From NCBI RefSeq assembly GCF_002008315.2, contig NZ_MVDG02000001.1, positions 1,426,001-1,490,000 of the forward strand: 64,000 nt of DNA, given 5' to 3'. Shown in pieces: positions 45,525 to 54,033 of this stretch. Every line of letters starts with the position of its first letter. The first letter of the stretch is position 1. The position numbers were made by a program, and so were the translations under genes. The notes under the pieces are model-generated. The model searched no databases, was not told the origin of the DNA, and saw only the letters and a program-made list of their open reading frames with translations. This DNA is from Arthrobacter sp. KBS0703 (GTDB lineage: Bacteria > Actinomycetota > Actinomycetes > Actinomycetales > Micrococcaceae).

Positions 45525-46850
45525 CTAGCAGTTGCCTGCCTTCGCTGCATCGTCTGCGATGTCGTGAGCCTGGCGGCTCAGTTCCGCGGACTGCGCAGGG
45601 GCCGACTTTAGAACTGCCGAAGCATTGTCCACCACGTGCTGTGCCGCCGTGGTGGCCGCGGATATTTCGTTGCCGCCAGGGATGGGGCTGGAAGGGCGGT
45701 ATGAGGGGTCTGCCTTTTGCGCTTGGGCCAGGGCTTCCTTCGCATCGACCAGGTCGGTCAGCTTGGTTTTCAAAGAGTCCAGGTCCGAGGAGAGCGATGT
45801 GATGTCGCCGCTGATCCCAGCCTCGTCGGCATCGACGCCCGAGGCGTCGGATGCAACACCAGCTGCGTCCGAGCATGTCGTCCCGTTCGCTCCCGCCTCC
45901 GTTCCAATCTCTTTCATCACCGCGTCTGCATCATGCTGGGTCGTGGTCACGTCATTCTGCTGAGCGGTGAGATCCGCTGCAACCCCGTCCAGGTCGCTTT
46001 TGACGTATCCGGTCGAGGCCACGACATCGCTGACCGCGCTTGCCAACGAGTGTGCGGCGCTTTCGACGGCGTTGTCTGCCTGCTGCTGGGCGGCGGCCCG
46101 CGCCGTCTGGTCAGCGGCGGCAGCGGATGCCTGCACCTGATCCTGGTGGTTCCTGTCCGCCTGCTGCTTCAGCACGGTCACCGCATCGTTGTAGAGCGTC
46201 GCGGCCGCCGGCCTGAACGTCCAGGGTTCCAGAGTCCCGTCCTTCTGCGGGATGGAAAGGGTGACGTTGTCACCCTGGATTAGCGCAGCAAGATTCGAGA
46301 TGGAACCGAACGGCTGGGAGAACGACAGGCTGGCATGGTCGCTGTCGATGCTCCCGGTGAATGATGTTGTGCTCGTCTTGGCGGCCGTCGCTCCTGGGTC
46401 CAGGCTCGTCATCGTTAATGACCCGCTCAGCGTGGCTCCTGTGCGCGTCCACTGCAGAAAGGCGGCCTGGTGTGAGTCGCTGTAAGCCCAGCCGGTCTGC
46501 GCATTCGGCACCTGCTCCGACGAGTGGTCTGCTCCGCCGGCCGAAGCAGCGGGCGCGACACCCTTCGGAACCACGATGACCACGACGGCCAAGACCAGAA
46601 TGAGCAAGGCGGCAGCGGCTGCGCCCATGCCCGTTCGTGTCATCCGCATCTTGGATAGCGGCCTTCCCGGCGCCGGGACCTCTGTGGCTTCGGGTTCGAT
46701 TGTGCTGAAAAAACCGAGGGCCTCGACTTCCCCATCCCTGGACCGCGGGTACTTGGCGATGCACCGACGGAAAAACCTCGTCCTCCTCCAGATCTGGATG
46801 CTGTCGTCGTCGAAACCCAGGACGTGGCGCGCCCCTTCCCGGGCCACCAT
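45525..46850 (-). CDS. Membrane-anchored coiled-coil protein of unknown function
   Basis: 441 aa with the start I prefer (MVAREGARHVLGFDDDSIQI, with AGAGG upstream); the frame is open to 47027 and another plausible start lies at 46649. A cytoplasmic segment is followed by one membrane helix (GAAAAALLILVLAVVVIVVP) and an outer beta-rich domain (AFLQWTRTGATLSGSLTMTS, then LSIPQKDGTLEPWTFRP). A long Ala/Asp/Gln-rich helical region (VLKQQADRNHQDQVQASAAA and onwards) looks coiled coil. It ends with a Cys pair-poor tail. No known family. Confidence 0.65.
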   Translation of the reverse strand: MVAREGARHVLGFDDDSIQIWRRTRFFRRCIAKYPRSRDGEVEALGFFSTIEPEATEVPAPGRPLSKMRMTRTGMGAAAAALLILVLAVVVIVVPKGVAPAASAGGADHSSEQVPNAQTGWAYSDSHQAAFLQWTRTGATLSGSLTMTSLDPGATAAKTSTTSFTGSIDSDHASLSFSQPFGSISNLAALIQGDNVTLSIPQKDGTLEPWTFRPAAATLYNDAVTVLKQQADRNHQDQVQASAAAADQTARAAAQQQADNAVESAAHSLASAVSDVVASTGYVKSDLDGVAADLTAQQNDVTTTQHDADAVMKEIGTEAGANGTTCSDAAGVASDASGVDADEAGISGDITSLSSDLDSLKTKLTDLVDAKEALAQAQKADPSYRPSSPIPGGNEISAATTAAQHVVDNASAVLKSAPAQSAELSRQAHDIADDAAKAGNC

Positions 46851-47050
46851 AAGCCACTGCCTCTGCGCGCCCAATGATCTCCTCGGCCATGTGTCCAACA
46901 GGAAGCCCGGCACCTCCTGTCGCCGTCTAGTTTCAGCCGGCGGCCTGATCCTATACCGGCTTGTGTGCTTTGGGGCGCTCACACCCAGATTGTTTCGCCT
47001 CCGCTCCCCGACGCACCAGCCGAGCACTCAGATCCGGTCCGCCCCCTTCC

Positions 47051-47160
47051 GCGCCGCCGTCAGGTGGTGCGCTGTGTTGGGCCTGCGATAGCCGTGGACC
47101 CGGTGTAAAAAGTCCGAAGAGCCGTCGAGCAAACGGGTGGTGGCAGCTGGCGGTTGGGCA
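47051..47160 (+). repeat. Intergenic repeat, copy B
   Basis: About 110 bp, roughly 90% identical by eye to 48544-48650 (copy C) in the same orientation. Shared blocks include CAGGTGGTGCGCTGTGTTGG, GCCGTGGACCCGG and CGTCGAGCAAACG. It forms the 3' end of, and truncates, the metallo-hydrolase gene. Confidence 0.85.
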
Positions 47161-47512
47161 TAATATGAGGTGGGTGTGGGTGTGGCCGGGGGGTTGCCAC
47201 GGCCCTGAGGGAGAACCCGCCGATCTGCACGGACTGTCCGTCGGTGATGGGCTCGCGCTCGAACGCCACGGAATCCGCGGCGTTGACCAGGTACTTTGCG
47301 CCGTGCGCTCGGGCCAGGATCAGCCCGCCGGTGAGGTAGACGTTGTGAACGTGGGTCTCGGCGACGTGGGTGATGTCCACGCCTGCCTGCCGCGCGGCCT
47401 CCTCGATGCGGTCCGTGTCCCGCTGGGCGTCGATCACCAGCCCCACGTGGCCGTCATGGACCAGGTAGCTGCGGTCCCCCAGCTGCGGGGTCTCGATGAC
47501 AACGACGTCCAT
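47060..47512 (-). pseudogene. MBL-fold metallo-hydrolase, C-terminally truncated
   Basis: The N-terminal 108 residues (MDVVVIETPQLGDRSYLVHD, GLVIDAQRDTDRIEEAARQA, THVAETHVHNVYLTGG, TDGQSVQIGGFSLRAVATP) match persulfide dioxygenase/glyoxalase II-type proteins. After VATP the sequence becomes His/Pro-rich and then runs into repeat copy B, so more than half of the normal domain is missing. The HxHxDH motif is also damaged: HVHNVY instead of HVHNDY, removing a metal-ligand Asp. Probably non-functional. Confidence 0.75.
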
Positions 47513-47670
47513 TGGTCCCGGTCCTTCGACGTGTCCTGCAGGAAACTCTGGCACTTCTGCACCACTTTGCCGTGCCGCCCGCGTGCAGCGGCCCGGAACC
47601 ACAGCGCCGGTGCGCCCTGGGCCGTCCGGGAGCGGGCTAAAGCGGTGCAGAAATGCCGGGGCCGGTTAGT

Positions 47671-47919
47671 TCAGACCCTAATCGGAAGGGGGTGCACCTC
47701 GTCCGCGGGGTGGCCCGTACGCTCGTGAATGCGCCTCACCGCGTCCGCCGAGGGGGCCTCCGACAGGCAGTAGACGACGCCTGCGTCGGGATCGGCCCAG
47801 GCGCTTTTGAAGTCGACCTTTTCCTCGCCCTGAATTGCAAGGTCGGCATCGTGCGCCGCTTGCAGGTCCTCCTTGGTTATTCCCGCCATATTGCGATGGA
47901 CATCCATGAATTCCGGCAT
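47671..47919 (-). CDS. DUF4242 (SCO4226-like) small protein
   Basis: 82 aa. MPEFMDVHRNMAGITKEDLQ, AHDADLAIQ, WADPDAGVVYCLSEAPSADA and HERTGHPADEVHPLPIRV follow the family closely. Members form ferredoxin-like dimers and the Streptomyces protein binds nickel. Intact, with its start 5 bp after an AGGGAGTG site. Lies next to the truncated MBL gene in the same direction. Confidence 0.85.
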   Translation of the reverse strand: MPEFMDVHRNMAGITKEDLQAAHDADLAIQGEEKVDFKSAWADPDAGVVYCLSEAPSADAVRRIHERTGHPADEVHPLPIRV

Positions 47920-48011
47920 GATGACACTCCCTGGATTGATTCGACTTTGAACATCGGGACGGGGCTGACGGTAGACCTGTGAACTTCGCCCGTCAAGAGG
48001 ATTTAGCGAAC

Positions 48012-48058
48012 GACGGCGGCGCCCGGGTTTCCTTCGTCAGGGAACCGGGCGCCGCCGC
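48012..48058. terminator. Strong GC hairpin
   Basis: Arms GGCGGCGCCCGG and CCGGGCGCCGCC, with extra pairs around a loop containing TTCGTCAGG. No T-run. It stands between DUF4242 (start side) and the large palindrome and may insulate transcription. Confidence 0.5.
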
Positions 48059-48083
48059 GGCGGAGGGAATCTTGTCAGGCTTA

Positions 48084-48140
48084 AGCGCGAACGGACACTT
48101 GGGGCCCTTGGATCCTGGGCCTCAAGTGTCCGTTCGCGCT
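48084..48140. repeat. 57-bp palindrome with 18-bp perfect arms
   Basis: AGCGCGAACGGACACTTG (48084-48101) and its exact complement (48123-48140). The inner bases GGGCCC...GGGCC also pair around TTGGATCCT. There is no flanking T-run, and it is not at a gene end (31 bp from DUF4242-side hairpin, 14 bp from the next small gene end). Could be a REP-like unit, protein-binding site or element end. Confidence 0.8.
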
Positions 48141-48153
48141 CAATAGAGGTGGG

Positions 48154-48321
48154 CTAGATGCGGTCGGCACCGCCTGGGCCCGGGCGGTTGGCGACGACGG
48201 GGGACGTGCCGGTGAAGCCGTCGCGGGTTTCGGCGACTTCGTGGATCTGTTTCCGGCAGGCGTACCAGCCGGCGACCATGAGGGCGCAGGCGATGAGGGT
48301 CACCAGCTCCCAACCTTCCAT
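48154..48321 (-). CDS. Small membrane protein
   Basis: 55 aa: one membrane helix WELVTLIACALMVAGWYACRK followed by a polar tail HEVAETRDGFTGTSPVVANR. GGAG lies 8-11 nt before the ATG. Protein-like and similar to small anchored proteins seen in conjugative elements; function unknown. Starts back-to-back with a small gene on the other strand. Confidence 0.55.
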   Translation of the reverse strand: MEGWELVTLIACALMVAGWYACRKQIHEVAETRDGFTGTSPVVANRPGPGGADRI

Positions 48322-48324
48322 GAG

Positions 48325-48486
48325 ATGCGCTCCAACGCGTTCGCCATGCTCGGTGACGTCGAGGATGAACTCCGCTCCGACTGGCGCGACGGAACCGGAC
48401 CGAGCGCCGACCAAGCGCAGGCGTTGCGTGAAGCGCGCCAGGCGATCGCCCAAGCCAAGGCTGCCTTGGACCGCGCCGCACGGTAA
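48325..48486 (+). CDS. Short helical protein, possibly a gene remnant
   Basis: 53 aa from ATG 48325: MRSNAFAMLGDVEDELRSDW, then Ala-rich helices ending QAIAQAKAALDRAAR. The frame is open further left without a convincing start. Its last residues and the following palindrome recur at 45240-45311, so this 3' end is part of the repeated segment. It may be a truncated copy of a larger gene. Confidence 0.45.
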   Translation: MRSNAFAMLGDVEDELRSDWRDGTGPSADQAQALREARQAIAQAKAALDRAAR

Positions 48487-48650
48487 CTGCCGGACTGTCC
48501 GGCGGTTATCCAATGCGATAGCGCCCGCCGCCAAAGCACCCCAGCGCCGCCTTCAGGTGGTGCGCTGTGTTGGGCCGGCGGTAGCCGTGGACCCGGGGTG
48601 AAAAATCCGAAGGGCCGTCGAGCAAACGAGTGGTGGCAGCGGTTGGGCAG
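48484..48650 (+). repeat. Intergenic repeat, copy C, with palindrome
   Basis: Palindrome TAACTGCCGGAC-TGT-CCGGCGGTTA-like (48484-48508), then 48544-48650, matching copy B. It is the only copy that carries both the palindrome and the full CAGGTGG...GGTTGGGCA block, so it may be the complete unit. The hairpin array begins right after it. Confidence 0.8.
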
Positions 48651-48659
48651 GCATATTTA

Positions 48660-49800
48660 AGAGGACTCGGGGCTTCGCCCCTCGCCCTTCGTGTTTCCCG
48701 ATTCGCTGACCTCATCGTTCATCGTCTTGGCTTCCCGCGTCGTGATCTTCTTTTTGTGTCCTGGCCTGCGGCCGGCTGCTCGCGCGCTGCGCGCGCTCCG
48801 CGGCATGCTTTTCGCCGCGTGGGCGTCTTGGGTTGTCGTTTTGTTTCTTGTGCTGCGCTGCGCTCCGCGTCCGCGCTGCGCGCGGCCCGTTCTGTTTCCT
48901 TCTCGCCTCCCGGCTCGTTCTTCGATTAGATCCCTGGCCGCTGTGCGGCCTTCGTCGTGGTGTCTCCGCTGCGCGGAGGCTGCGTCGTCCCCGGCTTCGC
49001 CGTCCGATGGTTCATCGTCCTGTTCATCATCATGATGACGGGGGCTGCGCCCCGGGCCGGTGGGTTCTTCCGTCGCTTGTTGTTCCACCTTTGGTGTCGC
49101 CTGCGGCGGGCCGTCAGCGGTTCGTCTTCCGTGTCGTGGTTCGCCTCGAAGCTCGATGTGTTTCTCCTCGGGGGCTGCGCCCGCCGTGCAGGTCTTCGAT
49201 GTGTTTCTCGGGGGCTTCGCCCCGGGCCGGTGGTCCCTCCTGCGGTGTCTTGTTCTTGGGGCGGTGTCGCCTGCGGCGGGCCGGAAGCGGTGCGTCACCC
49301 TGCATGGTTCACGGAAAGTTTCTCTGCGGTCCGGAGCTTTGCGAAGCAACGGTCCGGGGCAGACGGGGATTTATTCACGTCTGGCTGCGCCGCCGTCTCG
49401 TAGACGGAATGATCCCGGGTTGGTTCACGGAGTGGACATCGTGCGCTCCGCGCTGGTGGCCTCGAAGCGAAGAAGCGGTGAGGCGTTGCGATTCGTCCAC
49501 GCAGACAAACATTGCGAAGCAATTCGTCTCCCGGGGCGGAGCAGCTGACCGGAAAACGTTACGCCCCCAGCTCCCCGCGCCGCAGGCATCCACCAAGGCT
49601 CCCAGCCCACAAACCTGCCGCCCACGCCACCGGGGCGCAGCCCCCACAACGCAGTGACTTCCACCAACCCTCCATGGCTGCCACACACTTACCGCCGGCC
49701 GCAGGCCAAACCCCGCCACCACAATTGGCGTCCAACAAACACTTGCCAGGTGGCAGCCACTGCCGGCCGCAGGCCATTAAAGGCCCGCTGCAGGCGACAC
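48660..49800. repeat. Array of short GC hairpins with one triloop design
   Basis: At least 15 perfect 3- to 6-bp stems each close a 3-nt loop. On the top strand the loops are TTC, TGC, TGT or TCC: 48669-48681, 48763-48773, 48782-48796, 48861-48869, 48871-48885, 48936-48950, 48964-48978, 48992-49002, 49041-49053, 49098-49108, 49172-49182, 49211-49223, 49268-49278, 49443-49453. To the right they are GAA or GCA: 49339-49349, 49511-49523, 49632-49644, 49697-49707, 49765-49775. Examples: GGGGC-TTC-GCCCC, CTCCGC-TGC-GCGGAG, GGGGC-GCA-GCCCC. The left half is T/G-rich and the right half A/C-rich on the top strand. Charged low-complexity frames exist (e.g. 48657-49349 on the minus strand), but I do not trust them as genes. 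Confidence 0.8.
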
Positions 49801-50123
49801 CAACGGTGACATGCGTCGAGCATTGGACCACCCAAAAGTTTTTGGGAGAAAGTTCAGGAAACCGCCGTCGCATCTGCGGGGCAGCCGCACACAGAAGAAG
49901 TACCAGTACAAGAGCCACGGAGCCCGTCTTGGAGACACCGGAACGCTTGCGCATGGAGGTCTGACATGTTCGCAGCCGTACATATGTTCTATAGGCAAGA
50001 AGGGTCGGCGCGGCGCGATCCGGGTTTGGGGCGATTCGGGCGCTTCTCCAGCAGAATCCGGGCTGGGAAACGCCCTGAATCCGCCTAGCCGGGTTTGTAG
50101 GGCTGTCCATCGGGAAACTACGC

Positions 50124-52601
50124 ATGTTCCAGGGCATGGAGCAGCGCATTTTTCGCCTGGCACGAGCCGGCGGCATCGACACAAACCCCACAACCTTCAC
50201 TCAGCGGGCCGGAACTTTCGCCTCGGCCGCGACCAACTCCGGCCAGGCCACTCTCCTGACCCGGCGCGAGTCCAGCGGGTTGAACGGTTACCTGATTCTT
50301 CCGGCCGCCTCGCTCGGAACCAACGCCCCGCTGCACCTGGCGCACACCGTCGGCGCCCGCGCCGAAGAGGCACAAATGCCGGAGGATCTGGGTGACACCC
50401 CGCCCATCGGGACGCTCAACTACCTGCCGTCCCCGGCGCTTCGCGAGACACAGTCCGGCATTGATCCGACCGAGCTGCCGCGGCTGCTGGCCAACGCCAT
50501 GCCCGAAGGTTCCTGGGTGGCTGTCACGATGCGGAAACCCTCCAACAAGGAGCGGAAGTTCTACACGCCGTGGCTCGGGAACAGACTGGGCACCGCCGTC
50601 CCGACGCACCACTCCACTTCCCCGACGGCGATCGCTGTCTCCATCACCGCCGGCGGATCCTCGAAGGAGGAAGTGACGTCCCTGCTCTCCCAGGTCACCG
50701 CGGGCCTGCCCGGTTTCGATCTGGACTCCGGTGTCCGCTTCGCCCCGACGAAGCACGGACTGTTCTTCGGCCTGCCGATCGGTCTGCTCCTTGCCGCGGC
50801 AACACTGTTCGGTCTTCCGCAGCTGCCGGCCGAGTACGCCGCCTACATCCCCGCGGGCATCGCACCGCTCCTGTACGGGATCTCCGGTGTGGCAGTTCTC
50901 CTCGGGCTTGCCGCCCTCGCCGGACGCATCTCCTCCCCGGACACGAAGCTCCGCAACCGCCTCGCGCAGCCGGTGTTCGCACCTCCGGCGGCACGCCGCG
51001 GACGGCCCCGGCCGCCTCGGAAAGAGCAGACGGTCCGCGGCAGCCGGACCATCAACGGTGAGAGGGTACCGTTCGAAAAGTACGTCCCCGCCTCCGACGG
51101 CGACTACCCGCTGGCCCCGGACACGTTCATGGTCGGACCCAACGTTGTCGTCGGCATGGTCTCCCCGCACGCCGGTGCCGTCTCCGGCGCCGCGGCCACG
51201 CGCGCCCGGGCAACTCCGCCGGTGATGCTCCAGCAGATCGGTCCGCTGCTGGGCACCAACGACGACGGCTCGGCCCACCTGTCCGCGGCCGCCATGCTCT
51301 TCGGCGTCGCCGTGGTCGGCAGGCCCAGCTCGGGAAAATCCCTGTTGGTCAGGTCCCTGTTCGGGTGGCACTGCCTGGAGCGGGTCAACCCTTCCGGCAA
51401 GCCCGGCTATCCCGGCGCCCGCAACACCCTCATCGCATTCGAGTCCAAAGGCGACGGCGTCGCCAAGTACGTGAACTGGGCCCACACCCTCGGCGATAAG
51501 ATCCTCACCATCGACGCCGCTGACCCGCGCACACCTGCCATCGACCTCTTCGCTGTCCCGGGTGACAACGCGGCCAAGGCTGTCTTCTTCACCAACGCGC
51601 TGAAGTACACGTTCGGCTCCGAAGCCATCGGGCCGCGGTCCTTCCCGACAATCGTCGCGATCCTTACCGCCGCCCTGTCAGTTGACGACCGGGTCATCGA
51701 TTCCATCGAGGACCGGGACGAGCGGATCCTCAAGCACGGCATGTCCCCGCTCTACTACGCCTTCCAGCTGCTCGCCGGAACCTCGGACAAAATCGCTGTC
51801 CAGCTCGCCACCGGCATCAAGGCCCTGGGCATCAAGCTGCGCGAACGCGGCACCCCCGACGAGACCTTGGAGCAGGCATACATTGCCATCTCCTCCCTCT
51901 TTGAGGACCGCACCGAATCAGCCCGCCGGCCATTCCTGGAACCGCCGCGCAACAAGTTCGAACAGCTCCTGATCATGGAGGACTGGTGGACTCCGTCGCG
52001 CAAGAAGGTCACCTGGCAGCAGATTCTGGAAGGCCACCGCTCCGTGGTCATCAACACCGGGTCCTCACCGTCGGGCATCCTGCTCGATGACGAACAGAAC
52101 CAGCAGATCTCCTCGCTGCTGATGTACTCAATGCAGAACGGGATGAAGCGGACATGCTCGGGCTGGCTTGAACAGCGCAGGTACGTGACCATCTTCGCGG
52201 ACGAACTTTCCCTGCTGGCCGGCACGTCACCGGAAGTTGTCGCCTGGATCCGAGACCAGGGCCGGTCCTACGGCATCCGGGCGATCCTTGCCACCCAACG
52301 GCCCGAGCAGCTGGGCGCCGCACTGCGGAACAACTTCCTCACCTATTCGACGCTGATCTCCTTCGCCCAGACGGACGTGACCGCCGCGGGCGAGGTCGCC
52401 GCCGACGTCGGCTCCAACAGCGAATGGACCACCGAAGACATCCAGCACCTGGCGCCCTTCCATGTCGTCGTCCGCTCCGAAGTCGAGCAGAGCCGGCAGT
52501 CCGCGTTCATCGTCAAGCTCCCCAACTTCGAAGCAGACATCTCCACCTACGCAGCCGCGCAGGGATACACCCATGAACCCGCAGGAGCATTCCCTTGGTA
52601 A
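50124..52601 (+). CDS. Conjugation-type DNA-translocating ATPase (TraG/VirD4/HerA-like)
   Basis: 825 aa. A soluble N-terminal domain (about 1-210) precedes two membrane segments (214-267: HGLFFGLPIGLLLAAATLFG and PAGIAPLLYGISGVAVLLGL), a basic linker and an ATPase domain. It has Walker A GRPSSGKS (399-406), Walker B IFADELSLL (about 690), and a following ILATQRPEQLG typical of sensor segments in VirD4/FtsK-like motors. It probably pumps DNA across the membrane in conjugation. Start is uncertain: ATG 50124 or ATG 50136 (MEQR, better ribosome-like AGGGC). The next gene overlaps by 7 bp. Confidence 0.87.
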   Translation: MFQGMEQRIFRLARAGGIDTNPTTFTQRAGTFASAATNSGQATLLTRRESSGLNGYLILPAASLGTNAPLHLAHTVGARAEEAQMPEDLGDTPPIGTLNYLPSPALRETQSGIDPTELPRLLANAMPEGSWVAVTMRKPSNKERKFYTPWLGNRLGTAVPTHHSTSPTAIAVSITAGGSSKEEVTSLLSQVTAGLPGFDLDSGVRFAPTKHGLFFGLPIGLLLAAATLFGLPQLPAEYAAYIPAGIAPLLYGISGVAVLLGLAALAGRISSPDTKLRNRLAQPVFAPPAARRGRPRPPRKEQTVRGSRTINGERVPFEKYVPASDGDYPLAPDTFMVGPNVVVGMVSPHAGAVSGAAATRARATPPVMLQQIGPLLGTNDDGSAHLSAAAMLFGVAVVGRPSSGKSLLVRSLFGWHCLERVNPSGKPGYPGARNTLIAFESKGDGVAKYVNWAHTLGDKILTIDAADPRTPAIDLFAVPGDNAAKAVFFTNALKYTFGSEAIGPRSFPTIVAILTAALSVDDRVIDSIEDRDERILKHGMSPLYYAFQLLAGTSDKIAVQLATGIKALGIKLRERGTPDETLEQAYIAISSLFEDRTESARRPFLEPPRNKFEQLLIMEDWWTPSRKKVTWQQILEGHRSVVINTGSSPSGILLDDEQNQQISSLLMYSMQNGMKRTCSGWLEQRRYVTIFADELSLLAGTSPEVVAWIRDQGRSYGIRAILATQRPEQLGAALRNNFLTYSTLISFAQTDVTAAGEVAADVGSNSEWTTEDIQHLAPFHVVVRSEVEQSRQSAFIVKLPNFEADISTYAAAQGYTHEPAGAFPW

Positions 52602-53992
52602 CCGTTACACCAGAACGCCGGGCCGCCGCCGAAGGCATCCACGCAGAGATGATGCCGTCGGCCAACCCCAACGACGACCTCGCCATGCACAACCGCCGCG
52701 ACCCTTACTGGGACCGGCTCTGGGCTCCCGGCTCCCAGGCGAACTGGATCACCGGTCCGATGGCCCGGCATCATAGGGAACTGGGCCTGAGCCCGGTGAA
52801 CGCCAAGCTGCTCCTGACCCCAGACGACGCCCTGCGCATCATCACCTCCAACCGCGGCCGCGCTGAACGCCTCGCAGCCTGGGGCGTCCTGGACTCCTGG
52901 CGAACAGCGTCGGCAGAACAGCTGGCCGCCTTCACCGGTTGCCGGTATTTCCTGGACCCCAATTACTCCTCGATGGCCGCGTCGTTCTCCCTGGACCTGA
53001 TCGACATCGGCGTCTATGCGAACAGGCTCCGGCCGAACCCCGGCATGGACAGCAGTGTCGTCTTCCGGACCGCGAACTCCGAAGCTTTCACGAAGGCCAT
53101 CGAACAAACGCTCACCGGGCCAGAATGGCTGAGCGTCACCGCCGGCATGTCCTGGTCAACCGGCGGCCAATACGACCGGCACAACGTGCTCTCCACCGAG
53201 CTGGGCCTCCGCGCCGCGGAGTACCTGGAGGTCGGAGCAGTCATGGGCGAGAAGCTTTCCTCCATCGACCTGCTCGCTGGCTCCGGCCTCGGCAAGAAGC
53301 TGGCCCGCGCAGACAGTCGGCGCGCCGATGGCACCATCGTCCGCCACGACGGCATGCGCATCGCCTTCGAACTCACGGCCACGGCGTCTCCAGCCTTCGA
53401 GAACAAGGTACGCCGCTGGGCCCAGGTCATCTCCGAACGGCCGCTGGAAACCTCAGGGCTCACCGTGGTGTTCATCGCCGCGCCACACCCGGACCGTTCG
53501 CGAAACACCAGCACCGATCCCCGCCACGAGATCTACCGGATTCTCGCCAAGGTCCTCCGGGAGTTCCCCGGCCGCGGCCAGGACTCACCTGCTGCACGCA
53601 TCGGCATCGCCCACTGGGAGGAATGGTTTCCGGACCGGCACCTGATGAGCGAAGGATTCTTCAACCTTGAAGCCGACTTCGCCATCAATGACGCCGTCGG
53701 TCCTGACCGCTGGGTCAGGCGGGGGATGCTCACCGACCATGCCTTCGCCCCCTGGCACACCTTCGACGCGACCGCTGTCCTGGAGAACTCCAAGCTGCTC
53801 GCAGCGACCCCGCACTGGATGCGGAAGGGCGACCACACCGCGATGATCGGCTCCCCCATGGACCGGGCCAGCGTCCAGGTCCCACACCCGGCGCCAGCCA
53901 AGCCGCACCTTTCCAAAGGCCGGCCACTCGGCGCGGCCATCGGCAACGGCGGCGACGCGAAACTTCCGAAGCGGCTCCGCATCGAATGGTGA
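52595..53992 (+). CDS. Replication-relaxation-like protein
   Basis: 465 aa from a TTG start with AGGAG 8 nt upstream, overlapping the ATPase stop. An N-terminal winged-helix-like segment (RLAAWGVLDSWRTASAEQLA, then AFTGCRYF) is followed by a central restriction-endonuclease-like core (ADGTIVRHDGMRIAFELTAT, NKVRRWAQVI) in which a metal-binding Asp, Glu-Leu-Thr and a later basic residue are in the usual order. This layout is that of the Replic_Relax family found beside conjugative ATPases in actinobacterial elements, thought to nick or initiate transfer. The assignment is by pattern and context, not by search. Confidence 0.6.
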   Translation: MVTVTPERRAAAEGIHAEMMPSANPNDDLAMHNRRDPYWDRLWAPGSQANWITGPMARHHRELGLSPVNAKLLLTPDDALRIITSNRGRAERLAAWGVLDSWRTASAEQLAAFTGCRYFLDPNYSSMAASFSLDLIDIGVYANRLRPNPGMDSSVVFRTANSEAFTKAIEQTLTGPEWLSVTAGMSWSTGGQYDRHNVLSTELGLRAAEYLEVGAVMGEKLSSIDLLAGSGLGKKLARADSRRADGTIVRHDGMRIAFELTATASPAFENKVRRWAQVISERPLETSGLTVVFIAAPHPDRSRNTSTDPRHEIYRILAKVLREFPGRGQDSPAARIGIAHWEEWFPDRHLMSEGFFNLEADFAINDAVGPDRWVRRGMLTDHAFAPWHTFDATAVLENSKLLAATPHWMRKGDHTAMIGSPMDRASVQVPHPAPAKPHLSKGRPLGAAIGNGGDAKLPKRLRIEW

Positions 53993-54033
53993 CCCGGGTC
54001 GGTAACCTGTAGAAAGCCGGGATGAGGAGTGCG

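Noticed and set aside
48669..49278. CRISPR array
   Set aside because: The repeats are 9-15 bp hairpins with irregular spacing and no constant spacer length or cas genes.
49000..49657. Top-strand Cys/Arg-rich frames over the hairpin array as genes
   Set aside because: Composition (Ser/Arg/Cys/Pro runs) follows from the T/G-rich hairpin repeats; no ribosome sites.
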